Below are positions 27,275 through 36,924 of a stretch of DNA of 64,000 nt, piece after piece (positions within the stretch are counted from its first letter, which is position 1; every line of letters begins with the position of its first letter). The stretch is from contig NZ_DBMV01000009.1 of NCBI RefSeq assembly GCF_002298975.1, forward strand, positions 90,570 to 154,569. The letters run 5' to 3'. The notes beneath the pieces are model-generated. The model saw nothing but the letters and a program-made list of their open reading frames with translations. It was not told where the DNA came from and did not search any database. Source of the stretch: Ralstonia sp. UBA689. GTDB lineage: Bacteria; Pseudomonadota; Gammaproteobacteria; Burkholderiales; Burkholderiaceae. Made by a program: the position numbers and the translations under genes.

Positions 27275-27327
27275 TAAAATTCAATGTTTTACGGCGGGCA
27301 CGCTGCCATGCGCATGCGTGCCCGCCG
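27275..27327 (+). promoter_or_regulatory. glyQ promoter -10 and 12-bp leader hairpin
   Basis: TAAAAT at 27275-27280 is a good -10 (the -35 is weak). Just downstream is a perfect 12-bp stem, CGGCGGGCACGC (27292-27303) / GCGTGCCCGCCG (27316-27327), whose 12-nt loop contains the self-complementary ATGCGCAT. If transcription starts about 7 bp after the -10, this hairpin forms the extreme 5' end of the glyQ mRNA. No U-run follows it. Confidence 0.55.
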
Positions 27328-27392
27328 CTGCATTCCACCGCCGCGCGGCGCCCTGAGTCGTTTGGCACCGCTGCGGACCAACGGGACCCACC

Positions 27393-28360
<968 letters not shown>

Positions 28361-28364
<4 letters not shown>

Positions 28365-29029
28365 CGGCCACACGGGTCCAAGCCGCACGGCGTGGGCTGG
28401 CCATGCTGACGGCGGCATCGATCGCCTCGCTGGCGATGCCCGCGGGCATCGCACAGGCGGCGCGGCATCGTGCATCCAAGCCGACATCGACGGAGAAGAT
28501 CTTCGTCGTGCCCGACAATCTGGCGCAGCTCTGCGTGGCCGATTCCAAGCCGCTGCAGCAGGCGTTGGGCGCGCAGTGGACGCCGGCTCCGCCGTCGCTC
28601 GACCAATGGACGAGCCTGGTACGCACCATGGCCTGCGACCTGTCCGGCGCGCGGGATCTCGGCTGGCATCGCGTGCCGCTGCGGACGTACGCCACCGCCC
28701 TGCGCTTCCCGCTCAGCTGGGTCGAATGGCAAGGCTCTGGGGCAAAGGCGCAGCGCCGTACACGCGTGTTCCGCTCGTCGGCCCAGATGCCGAGCCGGCT
28801 GGAATTCAATGTGTCCGGCACGCTGCAGGAAGTGCGCTACGACGCGCGACGCGGCCTGCTGTCGGCCCGTTTCCTGCGCCGCGATGCTGCCCTGCCCGGC
28901 ACCAACCCGGCGCCGATCGCGCCACCGCCTCCGCCTGGCCAGTGCGCCGGCACGCAGTTGCAGTTCCAGCAGCAGAACGGCGTATGGCTGCTCTCGGGCG
29001 TGGAGCCCGTGCCCGGATCGCCCTGCTAA
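28361..29029 (+). CDS. Exported protein of unknown function within the glyQS operon
   Basis: 222 aa, with ATG overlapping the glyQ stop as ATGA, so it is probably translationally coupled. The N-terminus has twin basic residues (QAARRGLAML) then a hydrophobic segment ending in AQA-AR near residue 34, a signal peptide. The mature protein has four Cys (about 57, 91, 198 and the last residue 222), enough for two periplasmic disulfides, and a Pro-rich linker (PIAPPPPPGQC). No family recognised. It sits between glyQ and glyS although its product is predicted to leave the cytoplasm. Confidence 0.65.
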
Positions 29030-29099
29030 CCATTCCGTAACCGCCGCACGCAAGAAGACCTGAGCGGCGCAGAACAACGACGTTACCGATTCAACCGCT

Positions 29100-31193
29100 A
29101 TGTCCACCCTCCTGATCGAACTGCTGACCGAAGAACTGCCGCCCAAGGCGCTGGCCCGCCTGGGCGAGGCGTTTGCGCGAGGCCTGTTTGAAGGTCTGTC
29201 GTCGCAAGGCCTGCTTGAAGAGGGCGCCAGCGTGGAAGGCTTTGCCACGCCGCGCCGCCTGGCCGCGTCGATCACTGGCGTGCGGCGCGCAGCGCCCGAC
29301 CGCGAACTGCGCGAGAAGGTGCTGCCCGTGAGCATCGCCTTCGATGCCGAGGGCAAGCCGGCCGCACCGCTGGTCAAGAAGCTGGCCGCACTGGCCAAGT
29401 CGGTGGGCGTGGAAGCCATTGCTCCCGAATCGCTCGAACGCGCGCCGGACGGCAAGGCCGAGTCGCTCTTCTACCGCTACACCGCACGCGGCGCCGTGCT
29501 GGCCGATGGCCTGCAGACAGCGCTCACGCAGACCGTCACCAACCTGCCGATCCCGAAGGTGATGACGTATCAGCGCCCGAACGGAGACAACGTTCAGTTC
29601 GTGCGCCCGGCACACAAGCTGACTGCGCTGTTCGGCAGCGAAATCATCCCCGTGAGCGTGCTGGGTCTGCAGTCGGGCAACGTCACGCTGGGCCACCGCT
29701 TCCTGTCGGCTGGCGAGATCGTCATCGCCGATGCCACCTCGTACGCGAGCACGCTGGAAGCGCAAGGCAAGGTCATCGCCAGCTATGACAAGCGCCGAGA
29801 AGCCATCCGCGCCGAGCTGCGCAAGACAGCTGGCGCCGATACCGTGGTCATGCCCGAAGCGCTGCTGGATGAAGTGAACGCGCTGGTCGAATGGCCCGTG
29901 ATCTACCCCTGCCATTTCGAGGAAGCCTTCCTCGCCGTGCCGCAGGAGTGCCTGATCCTGACCATGCAGACCAACCAGAAGTACTTTGCGCTGACCGACG
30001 CGCAAGGCCATCTGCGCAACCGCTTCCTGATCGTCTCGAACATCGCCACCGGCACGCCCGAGGCCATCATCGAAGGCAACGAGCGCGTGGTGCGCCCGCG
30101 CCTGGCCGACGCGCGCTTCTTCTTCGAGCAGGACAAGAAGAAGCCGCTGGCCGACCGCGTACCGCTGCTTTCGCGCGTGGTCTATCACAACAAGATCGGC
30201 ACGCAGCTTGAGCGTGTGTCGCGGCTGCAAGCCATCGCTGGCCAATTGGCCGAGAAGCTTGGCGCGGATGTGACGCACGCCTCGCGCGGCGCACTGCTGG
30301 CCAAGGCCGACCTGCTGACCGACATGGTGGGCGAGTTTCCCGAGTTGCAGGGCACGATGGGCACGTACTACGCTCGCCACGATGGCGAGCCCGACGACGT
30401 GGCACTGGCCTGCTCTGAACACTACCAGCCGCGCTTTGCCGGCGACGCACTGCCCAGCACCGCCACCGGCACCGTCGTGGCGCTGGCCGACAAGCTGGAA
30501 ACGCTGGTCGGCATCTGGGGCATCGGCCTGCAACCCACGGGGGAGAAAGACCCATTCGCGCTGCGCCGCCACGCGCTGGGCATCCTGCGCATGCTGATTG
30601 AGAAACCGCTCGCGCTCACGATCGACGATGCACTGCAGATTGCCGCAGCCAGCTTCGATGGCATTGCCACCGTCAAACCGGACCTGGCCGCCATCACCGA
30701 CTTCCTGTACGACCGCCTGCGCGGCTACCTGAAGGACAAGGGCTACAGCACCAACGAAGTGGAAGCCGTGGTCAGCCAACGCCCGCAGCGCCTGGACGAC
30801 ATCGTCGCGCGCCTCGAAGCCGTGCGCGCCTTCGCCGCCCTGCCGCAGGCCGAAGCGCTGGCCGCCGCCAACAAGCGCATCACCAACATCCTGAAGAAGA
30901 CCGACGTCGCCATCGGCACGGTGCAGCCGCAACTGCTCAAGGAGGACGCCGAGCGCGCACTGCATCAGGCCGTTGCATCGTCGGAGCCGCACGTGCACGA
31001 CGCCTTTGCGCGCGGCGATTTCACCACCGCGCTCAAGACGCTGGCCGGCCTGCGCGAAGCGGTCGACAGCTTCTTCGACGGCGTGATGGTGATGGCCGAA
31101 GACACCGCGCTGCGCGACAACCGCCTCGCGCTGCTGGGCGAGCTGCACGGCCTGATGAACCGCGTGGCGGACATCTCCAAGCTGGCCGCTTGA
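29100..31193 (+). CDS. glyS: Glycyl-tRNA synthetase beta subunit
   Basis: 697 aa (E. coli 689). It begins STLLIELLTEELPPKALARLGEAF, typical of GlyS, with the later YPCHFEEAFLAVPQECLILTM block, an HD-like domain region and the C-terminal anticodon-binding part. It binds the tRNA-Gly anticodon arm and works with GlyQ. Normal length and no interruptions. Confidence 0.96.
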   Translation: MSTLLIELLTEELPPKALARLGEAFARGLFEGLSSQGLLEEGASVEGFATPRRLAASITGVRRAAPDRELREKVLPVSIAFDAEGKPAAPLVKKLAALAKSVGVEAIAPESLERAPDGKAESLFYRYTARGAVLADGLQTALTQTVTNLPIPKVMTYQRPNGDNVQFVRPAHKLTALFGSEIIPVSVLGLQSGNVTLGHRFLSAGEIVIADATSYASTLEAQGKVIASYDKRREAIRAELRKTAGADTVVMPEALLDEVNALVEWPVIYPCHFEEAFLAVPQECLILTMQTNQKYFALTDAQGHLRNRFLIVSNIATGTPEAIIEGNERVVRPRLADARFFFEQDKKKPLADRVPLLSRVVYHNKIGTQLERVSRLQAIAGQLAEKLGADVTHASRGALLAKADLLTDMVGEFPELQGTMGTYYARHDGEPDDVALACSEHYQPRFAGDALPSTATGTVVALADKLETLVGIWGIGLQPTGEKDPFALRRHALGILRMLIEKPLALTIDDALQIAAASFDGIATVKPDLAAITDFLYDRLRGYLKDKGYSTNEVEAVVSQRPQRLDDIVARLEAVRAFAALPQAEALAAANKRITNILKKTDVAIGTVQPQLLKEDAERALHQAVASSEPHVHDAFARGDFTTALKTLAGLREAVDSFFDGVMVMAEDTALRDNRLALLGELHGLMNRVADISKLAA

Positions 31194-31227
31194 TTGGCAC
31201 CCTGAGCATCGTTCTTCGGAGCCTGAC

Positions 31228-31806
31228 ATGCCCCACGCCCCCAAGCTGGTGATCCTCGACCGCGATGGCGTCATCAACCTCGACAGCGACCAGTTCATCA
31301 AATCGCCCGACGAGTGGATCGCCATCGACGGCAGCCTGGAAGCGATTGCCGAGCTGAACCAGGCCGGCTTCCAGGTGGTGGTAGCCACCAACCAGTCGGG
31401 CATCGGGCGGGGGCTCTTCGAGGCTGCTGCGCTCAACGCAATGCACGAGAAGATGTACAAGGCGCTGGCGACCCACGGCGGCCGTGTGGATGCCATCTTC
31501 TTTTGCCCGCACACCGCCGCTGAAGCCTGCGAATGCCGCAAACCCCGCGCCGGCATGTTCAACGAGATCGCGCGCCGCTTCGATGTAGACCTGACCGGCG
31601 TGCCGGTGGTCGGCGATTCGCTGCGCGACCTTCAGGCCGGCGTGGAAGTGGGTGGCGTGCCGCACCTCGTGCTGACCGGCAAGGGTGTCAAGACGCGCGA
31701 CGCCGGCAACCTGCCGCCCGGCACCCGGATCCACAAGGACCTGCGTGCCTTCGCGCGCGCGCTGCTGTCACCTGCGCCCCAGGGCACGCCATCGCGCGCC
31801 CCTTGA
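31228..31806 (+). CDS. gmhB: D-glycero-beta-D-manno-heptose 1,7-bisphosphate 7-phosphatase
   Basis: 192 aa, a HAD-superfamily phosphatase. Motif I is ILDRDGVIN; the GmhB zinc site CPHTAAEACECRKP (C-x-H...C-x-C) and motif IV VVGDSLRDLQAG are all visible. It removes the 7-phosphate in ADP-heptose synthesis for the LPS inner core. It lies 34 bp after glyS and 9 bp before plsC, which places LPS and phospholipid genes together. Confidence 0.93.
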   Translation: MPHAPKLVILDRDGVINLDSDQFIKSPDEWIAIDGSLEAIAELNQAGFQVVVATNQSGIGRGLFEAAALNAMHEKMYKALATHGGRVDAIFFCPHTAAEACECRKPRAGMFNEIARRFDVDLTGVPVVGDSLRDLQAGVEVGGVPHLVLTGKGVKTRDAGNLPPGTRIHKDLRAFARALLSPAPQGTPSRAP

Positions 31807-31815
31807 ATCTGCACC

Positions 31816-32568
31816 ATGACCTTTATCCGTTCACTGCTGTTCCTGGTTTTCTTGATTGTCTGGACACCGCTCTATGCGGTGGCTTGCTTCATCGTTTTTC
31901 CGTTCATGAACCCGCATCGTCGTTTCTGGATGGTGACGGGCTGGACCAAATCCGTCGTCTGGATGGCGCGTTGGCTGGTCGGCATCCGTTGGCAATACCA
32001 GGGCTGGGAGCACGTCCAAGAGGCAGTCGCCACCAACAAGCAGGTGGTCCTGCTCTCCAAGCATCAGTCGGCCTGGGAGACCATTGCCTTTGTCGCGACC
32101 ATGCCGCGCCCCCTCTGCTATGTGTTCAAGCGCGAGCTGCTATACGTGCCGTTCTTTGGCTGGGCGCTCGGCATGCTCAAGATGGTGCACATCAACCGCA
32201 AGGACGGCGCCAATGCGTTCGCCTCGGTGGCGCGCCAGGGCAAGGAGCGCATGGCCGACGGCGCCTGGGTGATCATGTTCCCGGAGGGCACGCGCACACG
32301 CTCGGGCGACCCCAAGCCGCGCTACAAGAGCGGCGGCGCCCGCTTTGCTGTCGACACCGGTGCATGGGTCATTCCCATCGCACACAACTCGGGACGGTTG
32401 TGGCCGCGCAACTCCTTCGTCAAGCACGCGGGACTGATTACGCTGTCAATCGGGCCGGCCATTTCGAGTGCCGGCAAGACCAGCGATCAGCTCAACCGTG
32501 AAGTCGAAGCGTGGATCGAAGCAGAAATGCGTAGAATCGACGCCGATAGCTACCGCGAGCGTGCATGA
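31816..32568 (+). CDS. plsC: 1-acyl-sn-glycerol-3-phosphate acyltransferase
   Basis: 250 aa. N-terminal hydrophobic segment (about 5-30), then the PlsC domain. Motif I reads KHQSAWET, that is H-x4-E in place of the usual H-x4-D. Motif III is MFPEGTRTR; motif IV lies in TGAWVIPIAHNSG. It converts lysophosphatidic acid to phosphatidic acid at the inner membrane. The stop overlaps the next gene's start (ATGA). Confidence 0.9.
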   Translation: MTFIRSLLFLVFLIVWTPLYAVACFIVFPFMNPHRRFWMVTGWTKSVVWMARWLVGIRWQYQGWEHVQEAVATNKQVVLLSKHQSAWETIAFVATMPRPLCYVFKRELLYVPFFGWALGMLKMVHINRKDGANAFASVARQGKERMADGAWVIMFPEGTRTRSGDPKPRYKSGGARFAVDTGAWVIPIAHNSGRLWPRNSFVKHAGLITLSIGPAISSAGKTSDQLNREVEAWIEAEMRRIDADSYRERA

Positions 32569-33449
32569 AACTGCTGCGACCACCGACTTCGCCCACCACC
32601 GCCGACAGCGCACAGCTCGAACTGCCGTTGCTCGCGCCCGAAGCCGAACCGCAGCGGAACGCCGCACCGACCGACAGCGCCCTCCTCGCTCCGCCCGCAC
32701 CGGGCCTCACAACCACACCGCTCGACCCCAACCAGCGTCGCCTGACGCTGGGGGAACGCGCACTGGTCTACAACCTCAAGCGCTCGTCGCGGCGCACCAT
32801 CGGCTTTGTCATCGACGATCGCGGACTGTCCATCACGGCGCCGCGCTGGGTCACGCTCAGCGAGATCGAGCATGCCATCGCCGAGAAGCAGAAGTGGATC
32901 TTCGCCAAGCTGGCCGAATGGCGTACCAACGCCGCGCGCCGCGTGCTGCCGCCCATGCAGTGGCAGGATGGCGCAACGCTGCCCTTCCTTGGCAAACATG
33001 TCACGCTCAAGCTGGAATCGCCCATTGGTGCGCTGATGTTCGATGCCGATATGTGCAGGCTGCATCTAGGCCTGCCGCCCTCTGCCTCCGAGCAGCAGAT
33101 CAAGGACCGCGTGCAAGGTTGGCTGCAGACGCAGGCACGCCGCCTGTTCGGCGAGCGGCTTGACGTGTATGCCGAGCGGCTGGGCGTCCGGCATAGCGCG
33201 TATGCACTGTCGTCAGCCGCCACGCGCTGGGGAAGCTGCACAGCCGACGGCAAGATCCGCTTGAACTGGCGCCTCGTGCATTTCCCGTTGAGCCTGATCG
33301 ACTACGTGGTCGCGCACGAACTGGCGCATCTCAAGGAAATGAATCACAGCCCACGCTTCTGGGACACGGTGGAGTCGATCTTCCCCGAGTTCCGCGAAGC
33401 GCGCGAGCAACTGCGCTCGCATCCGCCGGAATATCTGCCTGCGTTCTGA
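32565..33449 (+). CDS. YgjP-like zinc metallopeptidase (DUF45)
   Basis: 294 aa, with an extra Pro/Ala-rich N-terminus of ~60 residues before the conserved domain. The conserved RWGSC element (TRWGSC at 220-225) and zinc motif HELAH (251-255) with third ligand H261 (MNHSPRFW) are present, as in the M48-related YgjP family. The substrate is unknown; in some bacteria the gene associates with restriction or DNA-protein repair, in others with plsC as here. The ATG overlaps the plsC stop, so it is probably co-translated. Confidence 0.85.
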   Translation: MKLLRPPTSPTTADSAQLELPLLAPEAEPQRNAAPTDSALLAPPAPGLTTTPLDPNQRRLTLGERALVYNLKRSSRRTIGFVIDDRGLSITAPRWVTLSEIEHAIAEKQKWIFAKLAEWRTNAARRVLPPMQWQDGATLPFLGKHVTLKLESPIGALMFDADMCRLHLGLPPSASEQQIKDRVQGWLQTQARRLFGERLDVYAERLGVRHSAYALSSAATRWGSCTADGKIRLNWRLVHFPLSLIDYVVAHELAHLKEMNHSPRFWDTVESIFPEFREAREQLRSHPPEYLPAF

Positions 33450-33752
33450 GGGCGCAGGCCCTTTGCCTGCCCCGCGCACGGCTCACGCGTGCCGCGCCGC
33501 CATTCATGATCTTTGCTCCCACTCTCTCCCTGCTGGGTTTCCTGCTGCTTGTCAGACGGCCCTGGCGCCAGGTTCAAGCCAAGCCAGTGGCAGTTTCGCA
33601 GTTGCCAGGACGACGCTTCGATCTCCCGCCCATCGCACCACACTGAGGCGTCTGTTCGGCGCCCAACCGGATGGCCCATTCCACGGGGCACGGCTGTTGG
33701 TGGAGAATACGGCACCTGGCAACCCTATGAAGCCGGGATTCCAACACCAACC
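33450..33752 (+). other. 303-bp gap with possible 46-codon ORF
   Basis: A small hairpin AGGGC-GCAG-GCCCT followed by TTT overlaps the upstream stop codon (33449-33464), a weak terminator. An ATG ORF at 33506-33646 would encode a 46-residue peptide with a hydrophobic start (MIFAPTLSLLGFLLLVRRPW) but has no good ribosome site. Nothing else is recognised. Confidence 0.4.
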
Positions 33753-34892
33753 ATGAAGAAGATCCTGCTCTTGAGTGTCAGTGCCGGCGCCGGCCACATG
33801 CGCGCCGCTGAAGCCATTCGCGCCTTCGCCGATACGCATCCCGCGGGCATCGATGCCACGCACCTTGATGTGATGGACTTTGTGTCGGCAGGCTTTCGCA
33901 AGCTCTATACCGACCTCTACATCAAGCTGGTCAGCAACCAGCCGGCGCTGTGGGGTTATCTGTACCAGAAGACCGATGAGGCGGCGCCCAGCGCTCTCTC
34001 CCAGAAGATCCGCCGCGCGATCGAGCGGCTGAACTGCCGCCCGCTGCTGGCCGAGATCAAGCGCCAGCGCCCGGACGCCATCATCTGCACGCACTTCCTG
34101 CCTGCGGAGCTGCTCTCCCGCGAGCTGGGCAAGGGGCGGGTGGATATACCGGTCTGGGTGCAAGTGACCGATTTCGATCTGCACAGCATGTGGATCGTGC
34201 CGAACATGCGCGGCTATTTCGCGGCCAATGAAGAGATCGCCTGGCGCATGCGCGAGCGCGGCCTGGCGGCGGAGGCCGTACATGTGAGCGGCATCCCCGT
34301 CATGCCGGCGTTCGGCGAGCCGCTCGACCGCGCTGCGTGTGCCGCAGAGTTCGGTATCGACCCACAGCGCAAGACATTCCTGATGATGTCGGGCGGCGCG
34401 GGCCTGGGCGGCCTTGATACGCTGGCCGAGCGGCTGCTGGCGATGGACGGCGACTTCCAGCTCATCGCATTGGCGGGCAAGAACCAAGCGATGCTGGAAG
34501 CCCTCCAGCGCGTCGCACAGCGCCATCCGGGCAGGCTCTTCCCGCAAGGTTTCACACAGCAGGTGGAGCGCCTGATGGCCTGCGCCGACTTGGTCATCAC
34601 CAAGCCGGGCGGCCTGACTACCTCCGAGTGCCTGGCAATGCAGTTGCCGATGATCGTCAATTCACCGATTCCCGGCCAGGAAGAGCGCAATGCCGATTTC
34701 CTGCTGGAGCAGGGCGTCGCGCTCAAGGCCATCGACGATGCCGCGCTCGAATTCCGCATTCGGGCACTGCTGACGGAGCCGGACCGGCTGGCAACCATGC
34801 GGCGCAAGATCGCGCCGCTGGGCCGCCCGTACGCCGGACAGTTCGTGCTCGACCGCGTGCTGGATATCGGGGCGCAAGCCCGCGCCGCATGA
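33753..34892 (+). CDS. MGDG synthase/UgtP-type diacylglycerol glycosyltransferase
   Basis: 379 aa from ATG 33753 (MKKILLLSVSAGAGHMRAAE), the natural N-terminus; the frame is open 80 codons further up but that part is not family-like. It is a GT28/GT-B enzyme with the acceptor-side SAGAGH (10-15), the TDFDLHSMWIVP block (139-150) seen in UgtP and MGD enzymes, and the donor-binding KPGGLTTSECLA (284-295) and SPIPGQEERNA (304-314). The family transfers sugar from UDP-hexose to diacylglycerol. Sugar and acceptor specificity are unknown. The stop overlaps the next ATG (ATGA). Confidence 0.85.
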   Translation: MKKILLLSVSAGAGHMRAAEAIRAFADTHPAGIDATHLDVMDFVSAGFRKLYTDLYIKLVSNQPALWGYLYQKTDEAAPSALSQKIRRAIERLNCRPLLAEIKRQRPDAIICTHFLPAELLSRELGKGRVDIPVWVQVTDFDLHSMWIVPNMRGYFAANEEIAWRMRERGLAAEAVHVSGIPVMPAFGEPLDRAACAAEFGIDPQRKTFLMMSGGAGLGGLDTLAERLLAMDGDFQLIALAGKNQAMLEALQRVAQRHPGRLFPQGFTQQVERLMACADLVITKPGGLTTSECLAMQLPMIVNSPIPGQEERNADFLLEQGVALKAIDDAALEFRIRALLTEPDRLATMRRKIAPLGRPYAGQFVLDRVLDIGAQARAA

Positions 34893-35380
34893 ACGCTGCC
34901 GCCTTCATTGCGCAGCGCCGGACGCTGGCGCTGGTGGCTTGGGTGCTGCTGCTCGGCTTCTTCTTCGCCAATGTCGAGATCCAGATCGAAGGCAGCGCCG
35001 GCTGGGCCGCCAACCTGCCCACATGGCGCATCGAAAAACACTGGCTGCTGAACCTGTTTTGGGGCGGTCGTCCGATGACCGGCTACCACGCGTGGGTATT
35101 CCCGTTCGTGGCGCTGTTCTTCCACCTGCCGGTGGTCTTCAACGGCCAATGGTCCTGGCGCATCGAGGCGCGCATCATCGCCTGCATCATGGTCTTTTGG
35201 CTGGCGGAGGACTTTCTCTGGTTCGTGCTGAACCCCGCTTACGGCCTCGCAAAGTTCACGCCGGCTTATGTGCCATGGCACATCCACTGGATCGCCTTTG
35301 CGCCGACCGACTACTGGACCATGAGCGCTGCCGCGTTCGTGCTGTTCTTCATCTCCCGCATGCGCCCCACCCAGCGCTGA
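34889..35380 (+). CDS. Small multi-pass membrane protein with buried polar residues
   Basis: 163 aa with about four to five hydrophobic segments (roughly 12-28, 66-84, 95-116, 128-140, 145-156). Polar residues in or near the membrane segments stand out: H67, H79, E107-D108 (FWLAEDFLWFVLNPAYG) and H131-x-H133 (YVPWHIHW). This is a pattern more typical of an intramembrane enzyme than a simple scaffold. I do not recognise the family. Its ATG overlaps the glycosyltransferase stop, so coupled translation is likely, and a phosphatase gene follows by 13 bp. Confidence 0.7.
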   Translation: MNAAAFIAQRRTLALVAWVLLLGFFFANVEIQIEGSAGWAANLPTWRIEKHWLLNLFWGGRPMTGYHAWVFPFVALFFHLPVVFNGQWSWRIEARIIACIMVFWLAEDFLWFVLNPAYGLAKFTPAYVPWHIHWIAFAPTDYWTMSAAAFVLFFISRMRPTQR

Positions 35381-35393
35381 CCTGCCCACCACC

Positions 35394-35990
35394 GTGCGCA
35401 TTCTCGCCCTTGCCACCGCCGCGCTCCTGCTGATCGGCCATCTCCAATCTGCCGGTGCGACCACACCTGAGCCCACCCAGTCTTCGGCTGACCGCCCGCT
35501 CCAATGGGCGCAGAACGTACCGGACACCGCCGTGAACAACCTGCACCGCATCACGCCGTCGCTCTACCGCAGTGCGCAGCTCTCGAAGGACGATGTGCCG
35601 CAGTTGCAGAAGCTCGGCATCAAGAAGGTCATCAGCTTCCGCGCCTTTCATTCGGACAGCGAGGTCCTGGCGGGCAGTGGGATCACCATGCAGCGCATTC
35701 CGATCAACACGTGGAACATCCGCGACGAAGATATGGTGAGCGCGCTCAAAGCCCTGCGCGAAATCGAGCACGACGGTCCGGTGCTGATCCATTGCCAGCA
35801 TGGGGCGGACCGCACAGGGTTGGTGTCGGCGCTGTATCGCGTGGTGTACCAGGGCTGGAGCAAGGAGCAGGCGCTGGATGAGCTGCAGCACGGCGGGTAC
35901 GGCTTCCACGCTATCTGGCAGAACATCTCGCGCTATATGCAACGCGTGGATATCGAGCGGCTGCGGCGGCAGGTCAAGGACCAGGGCTGA
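35394..35990 (+). CDS. Exported Cys-based (PTP/DSP-like) phosphatase
   Basis: 198 aa from GTG 35394. Signal peptide at the N-terminus (hydrophobic 3-14, SAGA near 20). The catalytic P-loop is HCQHGADRTG with nucleophile C134 and R140; the general acid is probably D111 or D113 in TWNIRDED. The CX5R fold is found in dual-specificity protein phosphatases, Siw14-like inositol phosphatases and lipid phosphatases such as PTPMT1. The exported location and the neighbouring glycolipid synthase gene favour a lipid or envelope substrate, but this is inference. Confidence 0.82.
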   Translation: MRILALATAALLLIGHLQSAGATTPEPTQSSADRPLQWAQNVPDTAVNNLHRITPSLYRSAQLSKDDVPQLQKLGIKKVISFRAFHSDSEVLAGSGITMQRIPINTWNIRDEDMVSALKALREIEHDGPVLIHCQHGADRTGLVSALYRVVYQGWSKEQALDELQHGGYGFHAIWQNISRYMQRVDIERLRRQVKDQG

Positions 35991-36003
35991 CGCTTTCGCC
36001 TTA

Positions 36004-36894
36004 TCAAGCCGCGCTGGCCTCGCGCGTAGCAGCCGCCAGCTCACCGATGTACTGTGCCAGCGTGCGCGGCGGCCGCCCGAGAATGGCACGCAGCGTCAGG
36101 CTGTTGCCGCGCAGCCCATGCTGTGCATAGTGCTTCTGGATGTTGCCGAGCATTGCAAGCTGACGCGCATCGAGCGTCTGCGCCGCGCGCGCGGACCACT
36201 GCCCGAAGGGCATCTCCGATGCCTCGATCTCGCGCCCCAGCGCATAGCTGATGAGTTGGGCAATCTCCTCGCGCGTGGGCGCCTCATCGCCGCATAGCTC
36301 GAATGTTCCGTACGCCAGGCAATCCGATGTGAGCGCAATGGCGGCCACCTCAGCCACATCGCGATAGTCAACGCGCGCCACGCGCGTGGTCACTGGATAC
36401 GGCTCGGCAAAGCGCCCTTGGGCAATGATGCCGTCCCAGCCGCGCTCCAGGTTCTGGAAGAAGTTGGCCGGATGCAGGATCGTGTAGGCCATGCCAGACG
36501 CGTACAGTGCGCTCTCCACCGGCACCTTGACGACGTGGTTCTCGAGCGACGTGTCGGTCGGCTGGATCACCGACGAGAAGACGAAGCGCCGGACGCCCGC
36601 ACGGCGCGCCGCGTCGACCATGTTCAGACCCATCTGCGTCTCGTCTGGTGCAAAAGCCGGACCGATGTGGAACACACCGTCGACACCCGCCACCGCGCGC
36701 TCCAGCGAGCCCAGATCACGCAAGTCACCGATGGCGACCTCACCGGCGCCACGCTGAGTTGCGCGCGCCGCGTCGCGCTCGCTGCGTACGAGGCCGCGTA
36801 CGCGCACTCCGCGTGCCACCAGTTCCGGCACCACCAGACCGGCAAATTTCCCAGCCGCCCCCACCACCAACACCGTCTGTATCGACTTCGACAT
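36004..36894 (-). CDS. NmrA-like NAD(P)-binding protein
   Basis: 296 aa from ATG 36894, with AAGGAG 7 nt upstream; an earlier in-frame ATG (36942) lacks one. An atypical SDR of the NmrA/HSCARG type: N-terminal nucleotide-binding VLVVGAAGKFAGLVVPEL (residues 8-25), then GLVRS, and no canonical YxxxK pair. Such proteins are redox sensors or quinone/azo reductases. It is transcribed divergently from a LysR regulator that likely controls it. Confidence 0.82.
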   Translation of the reverse strand: MSKSIQTVLVVGAAGKFAGLVVPELVARGVRVRGLVRSERDAARATQRGAGEVAIGDLRDLGSLERAVAGVDGVFHIGPAFAPDETQMGLNMVDAARRAGVRRFVFSSVIQPTDTSLENHVVKVPVESALYASGMAYTILHPANFFQNLERGWDGIIAQGRFAEPYPVTTRVARVDYRDVAEVAAIALTSDCLAYGTFELCGDEAPTREEIAQLISYALGREIEASEMPFGQWSARAAQTLDARQLAMLGNIQKHYAQHGLRGNSLTLRAILGRPPRTLAQYIGELAAATREASAA

Positions 36895-36924
36895 CGCACG
36901 CTCCTTACCTTGCAAGAGAGATGC

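Noticed and set aside
27219..27392. T-box riboswitch ahead of glyQ
   Set aside because: No specifier loop, T-box consensus or terminator/antiterminator pair; only one perfect hairpin is present, and T-boxes are not expected in this lineage.
33513..33752. Eighty-codon extension of the glycosyltransferase
   Set aside because: The GT-B fold starts at MKKILLLSVSAGAGH; the upstream frame is not family-like and has no ribosome site.
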